Source: Chryseobacterium indologenes (lineage in GTDB: Bacteria; Bacteroidota; Bacteroidia; Flavobacteriales; Weeksellaceae). From it: a stretch of 64,000 bases of DNA. The notes beneath the pieces are model-generated. The model was not told the DNA's origin and searched no databases. It was given only the letters and a program-made list of their open reading frames with translations. Positions within the stretch are counted from its first letter, which is position 1. Each line of letters starts with the position of its first letter. This document shows, piece after piece, positions 43,836 through 52,256 of the stretch. The stretch covers positions 62,001 through 126,000 of the forward strand of contig NZ_LJOD01000004.1 of assembly GCF_001295265.1 (NCBI RefSeq). The letters are read 5' to 3'. Both the position numbers and the translations under genes were made by a program.

Positions 43836-45653
43836 TTATTTATTCATAGACATCAGGAACTCTTCGTTGTTCAATGTTCCTTTGATGTTTTTATTCACAA
43901 ATTCCATGGCTTCCACAGGATTCATTTCAGAAAGATACTTTCTCAGGATCCACATTCTCTGGGAAGTCACTTCATCAAGAAGAAGATCATCTCTACGCGT
44001 ACTGGAAGAAACAAGATCAATGGCAGGATAGATTCTTCTGTTGGCAATTTTTCTGTCTAACTGAAGTTCCATGTTCCCTGTTCCTTTAAATTCTTCGAAG
44101 ATCACTTCATCCATTTTAGAACCGGTATCAATAAGAGCCGTTGCAATAATCGTTAATGAACCTCCACCTTCAATTTTTCTGGCAGCCCCGAAAAATCTTT
44201 TTGGCTTGTGAAGGGCATTCGCATCAACACCACCGGAAAGAACTTTCCCGGATGCAGGTGTTACTGTATTGTAAGCTCTTGCCAGTCTGGTGATAGAATC
44301 CAGTAAGATTACTACATCATGACCGCATTCTACCATTCTTTGGGCTTTTGCCAGAACAAGGTTTGCTACTTTTACATGTTTTTCGGCTGCTTCATCAAAT
44401 GTAGAGGCGATCACCTCTGCATTTACACTTCTTTCCATATCAGTAACTTCTTCAGGACGTTCGTCAATCAGAAGAACCATCATGTATACTTCAGGGTGGT
44501 TGGAAGCGATAGAATTGGCAATATCTTTAAGAAGCATGGTCTTACCCGTTTTAGGCTGGGCAACGATCATAGCTCTCTGTCCCTTTCCGATTGGGGCAAA
44601 CAGGTCAACGATTCTTGTGGAAATTGTTGAATTGTTTCCGGCAAGATTGAATTTCTCTTCAGGGAAAAGCGGGGTTAAATATTCAAATGCGACACGGTCT
44701 TTGATAAAAGCAAGATCACGGCCGTTAACTTCTGTAGGTTTTAATAATGAAAAATATTTTTCACCTTCTTTCGGAAGTCTTACAATTCCTTTAACTGTAT
44801 CTCCGGTTTTCAACCCATAATTTCTGATCTGTGCGGTAGAAACGTACACATCATCAGGGGAAGAGATATAGCTGAAATCTGATGAACGCAGGAACCCGTA
44901 ATTATCAGGAAGGATTTCTAAAACTCCTTCAATGCTTACCATCCCATCGAAATTAAATTCTTTCTTAGGCTCGGTATGCTCTTCAGTCTTCTCAGCATGT
45001 CTGTGCTGATTCTGATTCTGATTTTGGTTCTGGTTTTGATTTTTATGCTGATTTCCGCTGTTTTGCGGATGATTGTGTCCTCTTTGGCTTTGAGGTCTGG
45101 CCTGAGACTGAGGGTTATTAGGCCTTTCTTCTGACGGAGCAGATTCTTTCGGTTCTGTGTTTTTTGGAGCTTCAGTCTTTTCCTGTGGGGCAGTTTCTGT
45201 ATTGCCTGTATTGGCAGTAACTCTTTTTCTTTTCTTCTTGGCTGCTGTCTGTGCTGGTACTTCTTCAGGAGCCGCAGGGGCTTCAGCTTTTGGTTCTTCC
45301 GGTTGGGCTTCCTGAACTGCCGGAGCTATTTCTTCCTGCTTTTGTTCAGCTTTGGGTGCTTTTTCTGCCGGAGCTTTCGCTTCTGCTTTAGGCTTGGCCG
45401 CAGCTTTTTTGGGGGCCGCTTTTTTCGCAGGAGCTTTTGCAGGCTTCTCTGCTGGTGTCTCTTCAGTAGTCACACTGGTTTCTGTGGCGTTGAAATAATC
45501 TTTTGAGACTTTAGGATTAGAAGCCTGAAAGTCAAGAATAGCAAAGATCTTATCATTTTCATTGCTGTTTCTTGCAACTTTAACGCCCAAATCTTTTAAG
45601 ATTTTAGTCAGTTCCGTTACGGATTTTGACCTTAACGTTTCTATGTTAAACAT
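43836..45653 (-). CDS. rho: transcription termination factor Rho with disordered insert
   Basis: A 605-residue hexameric RNA helicase that ends transcription at Rho-dependent sites. The Rho_N helical domain spans about 1-45. Residues about 56-232 form a low-complexity, disordered insert: first Ala/Lys/Pro-rich, then Asn/Gln-rich with a run of Gln-Asn dipeptides at about 205-216. The cold-shock-like RNA-binding domain follows (about 236-310; '[16 protein letters not shown]'), then the ATPase core with Walker A '[11 protein letters not shown]' (about 365-375) and the Q/R-loop segment. E. coli Rho is about 419 residues, so the insert accounts for most of the excess. A related insert in Bacteroides Rho is reported to drive phase separation. 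Its promoter interleaves with that of the divergent DUF4293 gene. Confidence 0.97.
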   Translation of the reverse strand: MFNIETLRSKSVTELTKILKDLGVKVARNSNENDKIFAILDFQASNPKVSKDYFNATETSVTTEETPAEKPAKAPAKKAAPKKAAAKPKAEAKAPAEKAPKAEQKQEEIAPAVQEAQPEEPKAEAPAAPEEVPAQTAAKKKRKRVTANTGNTETAPQEKTEAPKNTEPKESAPSEERPNNPQSQARPQSQRGHNHPQNSGNQHKNQNQNQNQNQNQHRHAEKTEEHTEPKKEFNFDGMVSIEGVLEILPDNYGFLRSSDFSYISSPDDVYVSTAQIRNYGLKTGDTVKGIVRLPKEGEKYFSLLKPTEVNGRDLAFIKDRVAFEYLTPLFPEEKFNLAGNNSTISTRIVDLFAPIGKGQRAMIVAQPKTGKTMLLKDIANSIASNHPEVYMMVLLIDERPEEVTDMERSVNAEVIASTFDEAAEKHVKVANLVLAKAQRMVECGHDVVILLDSITRLARAYNTVTPASGKVLSGGVDANALHKPKRFFGAARKIEGGGSLTIIATALIDTGSKMDEVIFEEFKGTGNMELQLDRKIANRRIYPAIDLVSSSTRRDDLLLDEVTSQRMWILRKYLSEMNPVEAMEFVNKNIKGTLNNEEFLMSMNK

Positions 45654-45732
45654 ATTTAATGTAAAAATGTAATTAATTGTGAGTAAGAAAAGTAAGTCCG
45701 GTGACTTTTGTTTTCAAGTACATTGTATAATG

Positions 45733-45763
45733 CAAATCTACACTTATTTTTGAATTGTGCAAA
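45733..45763 (-). promoter_or_regulatory. rho promoter
   Basis: On the minus strand, TTTG (45760-45763), 19 bases, then TAGATTTG (45733-45740): an exact TTTG-N19-TAnnTTTG match. It lies 80 bases ahead of the rho start codon and overlaps the divergent promoter at 45749-45779. Confidence 0.75.
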
Positions 45764-45779
45764 ATTTATATTATTTTTG
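45749..45779 (+). promoter_or_regulatory. DUF4293 gene promoter
   Basis: TTTG (45749-45752), 19 bases, then TATTTTTG (45772-45779), with the ATG at 45798 following 18 bases later. Its -33 element lies between the two elements of the rho promoter. Confidence 0.75.
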
Positions 45780-45797
45780 CCTGGAATTTGAGATTCA

Positions 45798-46187
45798 ATG
45801 CTACAGAGAATACAGACCATATGGACATTATTAGCAGTTTTAGCTGCTGTTTTTCTTTTTATTTCAGGACAGGATGTTGCTGTTTTCGGTAATATTCCGG
45901 TGATTGATATAAGCTGCATCGTGCTTGTTCTGGCAGGAGCATTGAGTATTTTCAGCTTTAAGAACAGAAAAAGACAAATTTTGCTGAATACCATCAGCAT
46001 CATTATAAACGTTTTGTTGATTGGTGTATTGACGTACTGGTTACTAAACTTATCCGGAGGAATTCAGTTTCCTGAGAAGGGTATTGAGCCGGTTTTCCCA
46101 TTGATCGCGGTGATCTGTCTGCTTATTGCAAACACCTATATCCGCAGAGATGAGAGGCTCGTAAAATCTGTAGACCGACTTCGATAG
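45798..46187 (+). CDS. DUF4293 membrane protein
   Basis: A 129-residue inner-membrane protein with four hydrophobic helices, beginning 'MLQRIQTIWTLLAVLAAVF' and ending in the charged tail 'RRDERLVKSVDRLR'. Start, length and topology fit DUF4293, a family of Bacteroidota found next to rho. The function is unknown. The conserved divergent position and the shared promoter region with rho suggest linked expression, but I can say nothing about mechanism. Confidence 0.85.
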   Translation: MLQRIQTIWTLLAVLAAVFLFISGQDVAVFGNIPVIDISCIVLVLAGALSIFSFKNRKRQILLNTISIIINVLLIGVLTYWLLNLSGGIQFPEKGIEPVFPLIAVICLLIANTYIRRDERLVKSVDRLR

Positions 46188-46211
46188 CCTTACAACGATT
46201 TTTTGAGTGAG

Positions 46212-46238
46212 AACAGTTCCGAAAGGAGCTGTTTTTTT
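46212..46238 (+). terminator. Rho-independent terminator after the DUF4293 gene
   Basis: AACAGTTCC pairs with GGAGCTGTT around the tetraloop GAAA and ends in seven T residues. Confidence 0.85.
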
Positions 46239-46585
46239 GTTTCAACACCCTCAATTTAAACATTAAGCCGCCATTTGATCTCTTCTCAATATATATTAAC
46301 GTGAGCTCAGGTGTGAAAAGCAGGAAGACAGGAGAAGGAAGCTGCAAGTTAATTTTAGGTATAGGTATTGAAAGTCACCAGAAAGTTAAATTAAATAAAA
46401 ACAGATCAATTATTTGCTCTTGATGACTTTCATAACTTCCCTCTTCCGTCATCCAGCTTCAAACCTGCATCTATCAGATATTCTTATATTCTTATCCCGA
46501 ACTGAGGTTATATTATTAATTTTATATATCTTCATGCAACATTTCCGCTAAGCATACGACAGATCATTCTAAAATAGTAATCAAC
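46239..46585. other. non-coding gap ahead of the M28 peptidase gene
   Basis: About 350 bases with no supportable gene or RNA. Near the right end TATATATCTTC (about 46520) is a poor match to the -7 element. No clear promoter is seen for the gene at 46586. Confidence 0.3.
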
Positions 46586-47506
46586 ATGAAAAAATTAGCA
46601 TTTCTAGCTTTATCGGTATTTTCAATAGGTATCTCCGCTCAGGAAGTATCCAGAGAAAGAGTACAGACCATCCTTTCAACACTGGCTTCAGACGAAATGA
46701 AAGGCCGTGAGATCTGGACCCCGGAAAATGATAAGGCGGCCGAATACATCGCATCACTCTTTAAAGAAAACAATCTTGAATACTGTACCGGCAATTCTTA
46801 CCTGATCCCATTCGAATACAAAGGAAAGAAAGCCTATAATGTATGCGGAATCAAAAAAGGAAAAACGGACAAATTTTTAGGATTTTCAGGGCACTTCGAC
46901 CACATAGGAACCAGCGATAAAACCGGAGATAATATTTATAACGGTGCTGATGATGATGCCAGCGGAATTACTACCTTAACGGGTATTGCCGAATATTTTA
47001 AAAATAAAAAACCGGATTTCTCAATGGTGTTTATTGCATTTAACGGAGAGGAAAAAGGAATGCTGGGCTCCAAAGCTATCTCTACAGATGCCAACCTGGA
47101 TAAAATCTACAATAATATGACCGCTCTTTTCAATTTTGAAATGGTGGCTACGGAATCCCAATGGGGTAAAAATGCACTGTTTATGACAGGCGACGAGTTT
47201 TCTGATCTTGATGAGCTGGTGAATAAAAATGCTGCCAACGGAATGAAAATCAATCCGGATCCTTATGCTTCACAGCAATTGTTTTACAGATCAGACAATG
47301 TAAGTTTCGTTAAAAAGAAAATCATTGCCCATTCATTCTCTACGGTAGATATGACAAAAGCCCACCACTACCACAACGAAAGTGATGATGTAAGTGTTGT
47401 GGATTTTGAAAACCTGACGAATATCATCAACAATTTCGGGAAAACGCTTGAAAAATTAAAGCCTTCCAATTTTGCTCCGAAATATAATGATAAAGTAAAA
47501 TTTTAA
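46586..47506 (+). CDS. secreted M28-family zinc metallopeptidase
   Basis: A 306-residue exported peptidase with a signal peptide (about 1-18, ending GISAQ). The M28 di-zinc site is recognisable: His in 'FSGHFDHIG' (about 100-108), bridging Asp in 'NGADDDASG', Glu-Glu in 'FNGEEKGMLGS' (about 155-165, catalytic base and ligand), an acidic residue in 'FNFEMVATES', and the last His in the 'HSFSTVDMTKAHHYHNESDD' region. M28 enzymes usually act as aminopeptidases on short peptides. The natural substrate is not known. The protein is complete, with no sorting domain, so a periplasmic location is likely. Confidence 0.92.
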   Translation: MKKLAFLALSVFSIGISAQEVSRERVQTILSTLASDEMKGREIWTPENDKAAEYIASLFKENNLEYCTGNSYLIPFEYKGKKAYNVCGIKKGKTDKFLGFSGHFDHIGTSDKTGDNIYNGADDDASGITTLTGIAEYFKNKKPDFSMVFIAFNGEEKGMLGSKAISTDANLDKIYNNMTALFNFEMVATESQWGKNALFMTGDEFSDLDELVNKNAANGMKINPDPYASQQLFYRSDNVSFVKKKIIAHSFSTVDMTKAHHYHNESDDVSVVDFENLTNIINNFGKTLEKLKPSNFAPKYNDKVKF

Positions 47507-47513
47507 TAGAATA

Positions 47514-47534
47514 AAACCGCCGAAATGGCGGTTT
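47514..47534 (+). terminator. possible terminator after the M28 peptidase gene
   Basis: AAACCGCC pairs with GGCGGTTT around GAAAT. The T tract is short, so confidence is moderate. Confidence 0.55.
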
Positions 47535-47691
47535 ATTCGTTATAAGCTCTTTCAGTCATCTTTAATCTGAGATGACAATAACATTCACTGCATATCGGAC
47601 TTCGGATAAGAATTGTAACAAAATCAAATTTATAAACACCTATTAAATAAAGTAAAAAAAGATTTAGAACGTCTGTTCCTTTAATTTTACG

Positions 47692-47699
47692 TAATTTTG
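47692..47699 (+). promoter_or_regulatory. -7 promoter element of the ABC exporter gene
   Basis: TAATTTTG, a full consensus match, lies 19 bases ahead of the ATG at 47719. Confidence 0.6.
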
Positions 47700-47718
47700 C
47701 TATCCAATTTTTCATTGA

Positions 47719-49551
47719 ATGAAACCATTACAAAGAATACTTCATTTCGCAAAACCCCACCGGAAATACCTTTTCGGGAGTATGTTTTTCAATATCCTTT
47801 ACTCATTGCTCAACATTTTATCCGTAGGAACAATGCTTCCTATTCTAGGATTGATGTTTGGCACCATTGAAAAACAGGATAAAGCTCCTGTATGGTCCGG
47901 AGAAATAGGCGATTATTTTGAATTTTTAAAGAATAAGGCTTATTATTTTGTACAGACAGAAATTGACCAGCATGGAGCTGTGCAGGTTTTAGCTGTTCTT
48001 TGTGCCATCACTGCAGTGTCATTTTTATTGAGAAATATTTTCAGATATATTGGCGCTTTCTTATTGGTTAACTACCGTGTGGGTATTACCCGTGATTTAA
48101 GAAGTGCCATGTATAATAAGTTTCTGCAGCTTCCTGTTTCTTTCTTTACGGAACAGAGAAAAGGAGATATGATGTCCAGAATTTCTAATGACATCGGAGG
48201 TGTGGAAGGTGGAATTATGGGGGTATTGGTTGATCTTATCAACGCTCCGTTCATGATTATCTCTTCTCTGATCGCTTTATTTCTATTATCCCCACAGCTT
48301 ACCCTGTTCTCCTTAGTTGTTTTTCCTGTTATGGGACTTCTTATTTCGTGGACCGGGAAAAGCCTGAAAAAGCAGGCTTATCAGGCACAGGCGGAATTAG
48401 GAAATCTTTTTTCACTGGTAGATGAAACGTTAAAATCTTCAAAAGTAATCAAGATCTTCAATGCAGATAAAATCCTGAAGAACAGATTTAATCAGACAAC
48501 GACCAACTGGCAGAATTTTGCCATTGATATGAGCAGAAGACGGGAATTAGCCTCTCCTATGAGCGAATTTCTAGGTTCAATTACCATTCTTATCATTACA
48601 TGGTATGCCGGAACGCAGATTCTTGAGGAGCAGACGATGCAGCCTCAGGCTTTCCTTGTTTTCATAGGGATGTTTTTCCAGATCCTTGATCCTGCTAAAA
48701 AATTATCCAGCGCAATTTCTTCCATTCAGGGAGGAATGGCAAGTTTAGACAGGGTGGCAGAAGTTCTTGATTATGATCTGAAAGTAGAAGAAATTGCAGA
48801 ACCCGTGTCTATCTCTACACTGAACAGCCAGATCGAATTCAGAAATATTGGTTTCTATTATGATAAAGATAATGTGATTCTTAAAAACTTTTCACTTGTT
48901 ATCCCTAAAGGAAAAACCATTGCCCTTGTAGGACAAAGTGGAAGTGGAAAGACAACAATCGCCAATCTTCTTGCCAGATTCTATGACGTAAGTGAAGGAG
49001 AAATCCTGGTTGACGGAACCAATATCAAACATTTAAAGCTGAATGAATACCGTAAGCTTTTAGGAATGGTTACCCAAGAGTCCGTTTTATTTAATGATAC
49101 GGTTTACAACAACATTTTAATGGGTAAACCAGAAGCAACAAGAGAAGAAGTAATTGCAGCAGCTAAAATAGCCAATGCCGATTCATTCATTACCCAGCTT
49201 CCTGAAGGCTATGATTCCAATATCGGGGATGATGGAGGAAAACTTTCCGGAGGACAGAAGCAAAGGGTTTCCATTGCCAGAGCAGTATTGAAAAATCCTC
49301 CTGTGATGATCCTTGATGAAGCTACTTCAGCCCTGGATACAGAATCCGAAAGATTTGTACAGGATGCCCTTGAGAAAATGATGGAAAACAGAACCTCGCT
49401 GGTGATTGCCCACAGGCTTTCCACCATTCAGAAAGCAGACTGGATTGTTGTAATGGAAAAAGGGGATATTGTAGAACAGGGAACCCACCATGAGCTGATC
49501 GCGAAAAAAGGAATGTACCACAAACTGGTAGAACTTCAGAATTTTGACTAA
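47719..49551 (+). CDS. ABC exporter, MsbA-like half transporter
   Basis: A 610-residue inner-membrane half-transporter with an N-terminal six-helix permease domain (about 15-320) and a C-terminal ATPase. The ATPase shows Walker A 'GQSGSGKTT' (about 402-410), the signature 'LSGGQKQR' and Walker B 'VMILDEATSALD'. The architecture is that of MsbA, which flips lipid A core and other lipids, and of related multidrug exporters. A lipid role is the best guess, because the protein is single-copy-like and has no accessory exporter genes beside it. The substrate is not proven by sequence. It is followed after 27 bases by a small DUF1801 gene. Confidence 0.92.
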   Translation: MKPLQRILHFAKPHRKYLFGSMFFNILYSLLNILSVGTMLPILGLMFGTIEKQDKAPVWSGEIGDYFEFLKNKAYYFVQTEIDQHGAVQVLAVLCAITAVSFLLRNIFRYIGAFLLVNYRVGITRDLRSAMYNKFLQLPVSFFTEQRKGDMMSRISNDIGGVEGGIMGVLVDLINAPFMIISSLIALFLLSPQLTLFSLVVFPVMGLLISWTGKSLKKQAYQAQAELGNLFSLVDETLKSSKVIKIFNADKILKNRFNQTTTNWQNFAIDMSRRRELASPMSEFLGSITILIITWYAGTQILEEQTMQPQAFLVFIGMFFQILDPAKKLSSAISSIQGGMASLDRVAEVLDYDLKVEEIAEPVSISTLNSQIEFRNIGFYYDKDNVILKNFSLVIPKGKTIALVGQSGSGKTTIANLLARFYDVSEGEILVDGTNIKHLKLNEYRKLLGMVTQESVLFNDTVYNNILMGKPEATREEVIAAAKIANADSFITQLPEGYDSNIGDDGGKLSGGQKQRVSIARAVLKNPPVMILDEATSALDTESERFVQDALEKMMENRTSLVIAHRLSTIQKADWIVVMEKGDIVEQGTHHELIAKKGMYHKLVELQNFD

Positions 49552-49578
49552 TCGTTTATTGAATTAAATTTCATTCAA

Positions 49579-49926
49579 ATGAACCCTATACAAGAGTACT
49601 TCTACAGAATCGATGAACCTGAAAGAAGTACTCTTTTGTTTTTACGCAAAAAGATCCTTGAATCTGATCCTGAAAATATCACCGAAACGCTAAGCTTCGG
49701 GCTTCCCTTCTTCAAGTATAAAAAGAAAATGCTGTGCTATCTCTATTACAGTAAAAAGCATAAGAAACATTATGTAAGCTTTTATCACGGAGACCGGCTT
49801 CATCATCCTGAGCTGCTTCAGGAAGACCGGAAAAAGTTTAAAATACTTCTTATTGATATGGAAAAAGATCTGCCCGTGGAGCTCATTATAAGCCTTACGG
49901 AAGAAGTTAAGAAATACATAAAATAA
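49579..49926 (+). CDS. DUF1801 family protein
   Basis: A 115-residue protein of the YdhG-like/DUF1801 fold, with 'LSFGLPFFKYKKKMLCYLYYSK' (about residues 36-57) as its core and 'HYVSFYHGDRLHHPELL' next. Members are small cytoplasmic alpha/beta proteins of unknown biochemical function, sometimes linked to iron or stress. It starts 27 bases after the ABC exporter and is probably co-transcribed with it. It ends at a hairpin shared with the convergent phospholipid operon. Confidence 0.8.
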   Translation: MNPIQEYFYRIDEPERSTLLFLRKKILESDPENITETLSFGLPFFKYKKKMLCYLYYSKKHKKHYVSFYHGDRLHHPELLQEDRKKFKILLIDMEKDLPVELIISLTEEVKKYIK

Positions 49927-49934
49927 GAAAACAA

Positions 49935-49965
49935 AAAAAGACCGTTCAGTACGAACAGTCTTTTG
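49935..49965. terminator. bidirectional terminator between the DUF1801 gene and psd
   Basis: AAAAGACNGTTC pairs with GAACNGTCTTTT around a short GTAC-centred loop. Flanking A and T runs allow use from both directions. Confidence 0.85.
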
Positions 49966-49987
49966 ATTTTATAATTTTTTGCAGCTT

Positions 49988-50641
49988 TTAATCTTTCATT
50001 CTTGCGATCACATCCAGACCTCCTTTTGTAATATCTCCGATCTTACAGATGATCTCGGTATCCAACGGCAGGAATACATCCATTCTTGATCCGAATTTAA
50101 TGAAACCAAACTCATGTCCGGCTTTTGCCTGATCGCCTTCATTACAGTAGAAAACAATTCTTCTGGCCACATATCCTGCAATCTGTCTGAATACTACTTT
50201 ATGATTCGTTGGTGTTTCTACTGCCACGGTTGTTCTTTCATTCTCTGTAGAAGACTTCTCATGCCATGCTACAAGATATTTTCCCGGATGATATTTTTTG
50301 TAGATTACCTTTCCTGAAACAGGATAACGGCAGATATGCACATTCAGGGGAGACATAAAAATGGAAACCTGAATCGCTTTTCCCTTCAGGAATTCATTTT
50401 CCTCCACTTCTTTAATCATCACCACTTTCCCGTCTACCGGAGCAACTACATTCTCCCTGTGTTCTAAGATATCACGGTTCGGAACTCTGAAAAACCAAAA
50501 CACCAGGCTGTAAATAATCAGCAGAGGCATAATGATCAGCAGCGACCACATCTTTAAAAAATAGATTGCCAGCGCCCCCAGTATAATAAAAACGATGGTG
50601 GCTACGGTGATCGTTCCTTTCGATTCTCTGTGTAATTTCAT
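49988..50641 (-). CDS. psd: phosphatidylserine decarboxylase (short type)
   Basis: A 217-residue proenzyme that converts phosphatidylserine to phosphatidylethanolamine, the main membrane lipid of this phylum. Two N-terminal hydrophobic helices (about 10-50) anchor it. The self-cleavage site, giving the pyruvoyl group, is the Gly-Ser pair of 'IKFGSRMDVFLP' near residue 185. The catalytic-domain segments 'VVAPVDGKVV' and 'SIFMSPLNVHICRYPVSG' (about 90-110) are typical of the short PSD family. It lies four bases after cdsA, in a phospholipid synthesis operon (LUD gene, cdsA, psd). Confidence 0.94.
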   Translation of the reverse strand: MKLHRESKGTITVATIVFIILGALAIYFLKMWSLLIIMPLLIIYSLVFWFFRVPNRDILEHRENVVAPVDGKVVMIKEVEENEFLKGKAIQVSIFMSPLNVHICRYPVSGKVIYKKYHPGKYLVAWHEKSSTENERTTVAVETPTNHKVVFRQIAGYVARRIVFYCNEGDQAKAGHEFGFIKFGSRMDVFLPLDTEIICKIGDITKGGLDVIARMKD

Positions 50642-50645
50642 GAGA

Positions 50646-51518
50646 TTAAATAAATTTTTCTAAAATAAAGTACAAATATACGACAGGAACGCAGATAATA
50701 AAACTATCCAGCCTGTCTAATACTCCTCCGTGTCCCGGAATGATGTTTCCGCTGTCTTTTACGCCGAAATTTCTTTTCAGCTGGCTTTCCACCAGATCCC
50801 CCAGTGGGGCAAAAGCAGCGACCAGGAACCCTACGATCATCCAGTTCCCTCTGAGTTCGGGCTGATAATGTTCTATAAAGTAGGATAAAACCAATGTTAG
50901 CACTACCCCACCTGCATACCCTTCCCAGGTTTTTTTAGGCGAAATTTTAGGAGCCATTTTATGTTTTCCGAAAAACTTGCCTACCAGATAAGCAAAGGTA
51001 TCACTGCTCCAGATCAGAATGAACAAAAAGAGTACTTCCAGCGAAAAAGTTTCATTATAGCTGGAATATTTGGGAAGCCCTAATGCAAAGCTGAACGGAA
51101 GTGCCACATAAATCACGGTAAAGATCAGTTTTCCGCTGTCGTAATACAGTTCATTAGGGTATTTGAATAAGGTAACCACAGCAATTGCAATGAGAGCCAG
51201 GGCCAGTATTTCGCTCAGCCTGAAATCAAAGAAGAAATCGTGGTGAAAATATCTTTTGGAAAAAACATAGAAAATAAAAATGACCAACGGAAATACAATC
51301 CATTTTTCATAGCCTTTTCCAAATTTCATGATTTTGATACATTCCCAGGAACCTACAACCAGCAAAAGGGTAATTAATCCGTGATACAGATATTCCTGTT
51401 TGATAAGTCCCGGAGAAATGCTGTTGATGAGCTGTGCTCCCAGCGGAGTGGTACACAGGATAATCACAGCCACGTAAACAAGTCCGGAAAGGGTTCTTTG
51501 AATAAGGTTTTTGTCCAA
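50646..51518 (-). CDS. cdsA: phosphatidate cytidylyltransferase
   Basis: A 290-residue integral membrane enzyme that makes CDP-diacylglycerol from phosphatidate and CTP, the precursor of all phospholipids. There are about eight membrane helices. The family signature is present near the C-terminus: 'GDLVESQLKRNFGVKDSG' followed by 'IPGHGGVLDRLDS'. The catalytic acidic residues in 'APLGDLVES' and 'GVLDRLDS' are intact. It is followed by psd after four bases, so substrate and product steps of the same pathway are coupled in one operon. Confidence 0.95.
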   Translation of the reverse strand: MDKNLIQRTLSGLVYVAVIILCTTPLGAQLINSISPGLIKQEYLYHGLITLLLVVGSWECIKIMKFGKGYEKWIVFPLVIFIFYVFSKRYFHHDFFFDFRLSEILALALIAIAVVTLFKYPNELYYDSGKLIFTVIYVALPFSFALGLPKYSSYNETFSLEVLFLFILIWSSDTFAYLVGKFFGKHKMAPKISPKKTWEGYAGGVVLTLVLSYFIEHYQPELRGNWMIVGFLVAAFAPLGDLVESQLKRNFGVKDSGNIIPGHGGVLDRLDSFIICVPVVYLYFILEKFI

Positions 51519-51542
51519 AATGTAGAGTTTATAAGTTGATGC

Positions 51543-52121
51543 TTAATCTTCAAGCAGCAATAAAAAAAGTTTTGTATTGGTATTGGAAGAATCTAATTTC
51601 GACTGGCTTCCGCTGATGGAAGTCAGGTTCTTAATATTACCGTTTCTTTTTATTTTTCCCATTGCATCATTCAGGTTGTTCACAATCTGGGATACATTGG
51701 CCATAATAATGATTTTATTGGGCAGTCTTGAAGAATGGTAGTGAAGAATATTGTTGTGGGAAAGCATAATCCTTCCGTCATAAGCAATAAGGTATTCACA
51801 GGTAATGAACGCAGCATTATTGGAATGTTCCAGCTCTGAAGTGTATGGCGTTTTTATAACGTTTAAAAAACTCTGCAGTTCTTTGTCCCAGCAGAAAGTA
51901 CTGCTGATACCTTCTATCTTGATAATTTGATTTAAAGTCTGTAGAGCCTCCGCTTCATCCGCACAATAATTAAAAAATCCCCCTGAATGCGTAAATAACT
52001 GCGCAAACTTATAATCAAGATCCGCATTTTTCAGCGAATCCCCTAGCTTCTCCAGGCTCTGTTGATCCTCTTCCTCAGGCTGGTTGGTCAGTTTGCTTAC
52101 AATCCTCTTGAATAAATTCAA
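51543..52121 (-). CDS. LUD (LutC/YkgG-like) domain protein
   Basis: A 192-residue cytoplasmic protein with the LUD fold seen in LutC/YkgG proteins of lactate utilisation. 'AAFITCEYLIAYDGRIMLSHNNILHYHSS' (read as the strand-helix core, about 105-133) and 'NKIIIMANVSQIVNNLNDAM' (about 135-155) are the parts that match. The other LUT components (LutA, LutB) are absent here, so a role in lactate oxidation is unlikely. Its conserved place is between ftsH and cdsA in Flavobacteriia. It is co-transcribed with cdsA (24-base gap) and has its own promoter at 52149-52156. The function in this setting is unknown. Confidence 0.8.
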   Translation of the reverse strand: MNLFKRIVSKLTNQPEEEDQQSLEKLGDSLKNADLDYKFAQLFTHSGGFFNYCADEAEALQTLNQIIKIEGISSTFCWDKELQSFLNVIKTPYTSELEHSNNAAFITCEYLIAYDGRIMLSHNNILHYHSSRLPNKIIIMANVSQIVNNLNDAMGKIKRNGNIKNLTSISGSQSKLDSSNTNTKLFLLLLED

Positions 52122-52148
52122 CTTAATCTATTTTTAGTCAACTTTATA

Positions 52149-52156
52149 CAAAAATA
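52149..52156 (-). promoter_or_regulatory. -7 promoter element of the LUD-cdsA-psd operon
   Basis: On the minus strand this reads TATTTTTG, 27 bases ahead of the LUD start codon at 52121. It lies just beyond the ftsH terminator. Confidence 0.6.
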
Positions 52157-52199
52157 GAAATAAATTACAATAGATTCTAAAAATGTCTATTTAAATATG

Positions 52200-52234
52200 A
52201 AAAAACCTGACAATTTTAAGACTGTCAGGTTTTT
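52200..52234 (-). terminator. Rho-independent terminator of rsfS-ftsH
   Basis: AAAAACCTGACA pairs with TGTCAGGTTTTT, with a T-rich tract on either strand. It lies 22 bases beyond the ftsH stop codon and separates it from the LUD operon. Confidence 0.88.
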
Positions 52235-52256
52235 ATTTATCTGTTTTTCAGAAGTT

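Noticed and set aside
44319..44820. Plus-strand frames opposite the Rho ATPase core
   Set aside because: Antisense to a conserved gene, with Cys/His/Phe-rich composition typical of a shadow frame.
45003..45060. Short tandem repeat that might be a CRISPR or regulatory repeat
   Set aside because: The repeat is the codons of the Gln-Asn run of Rho, in frame, without spacers or dyad symmetry.
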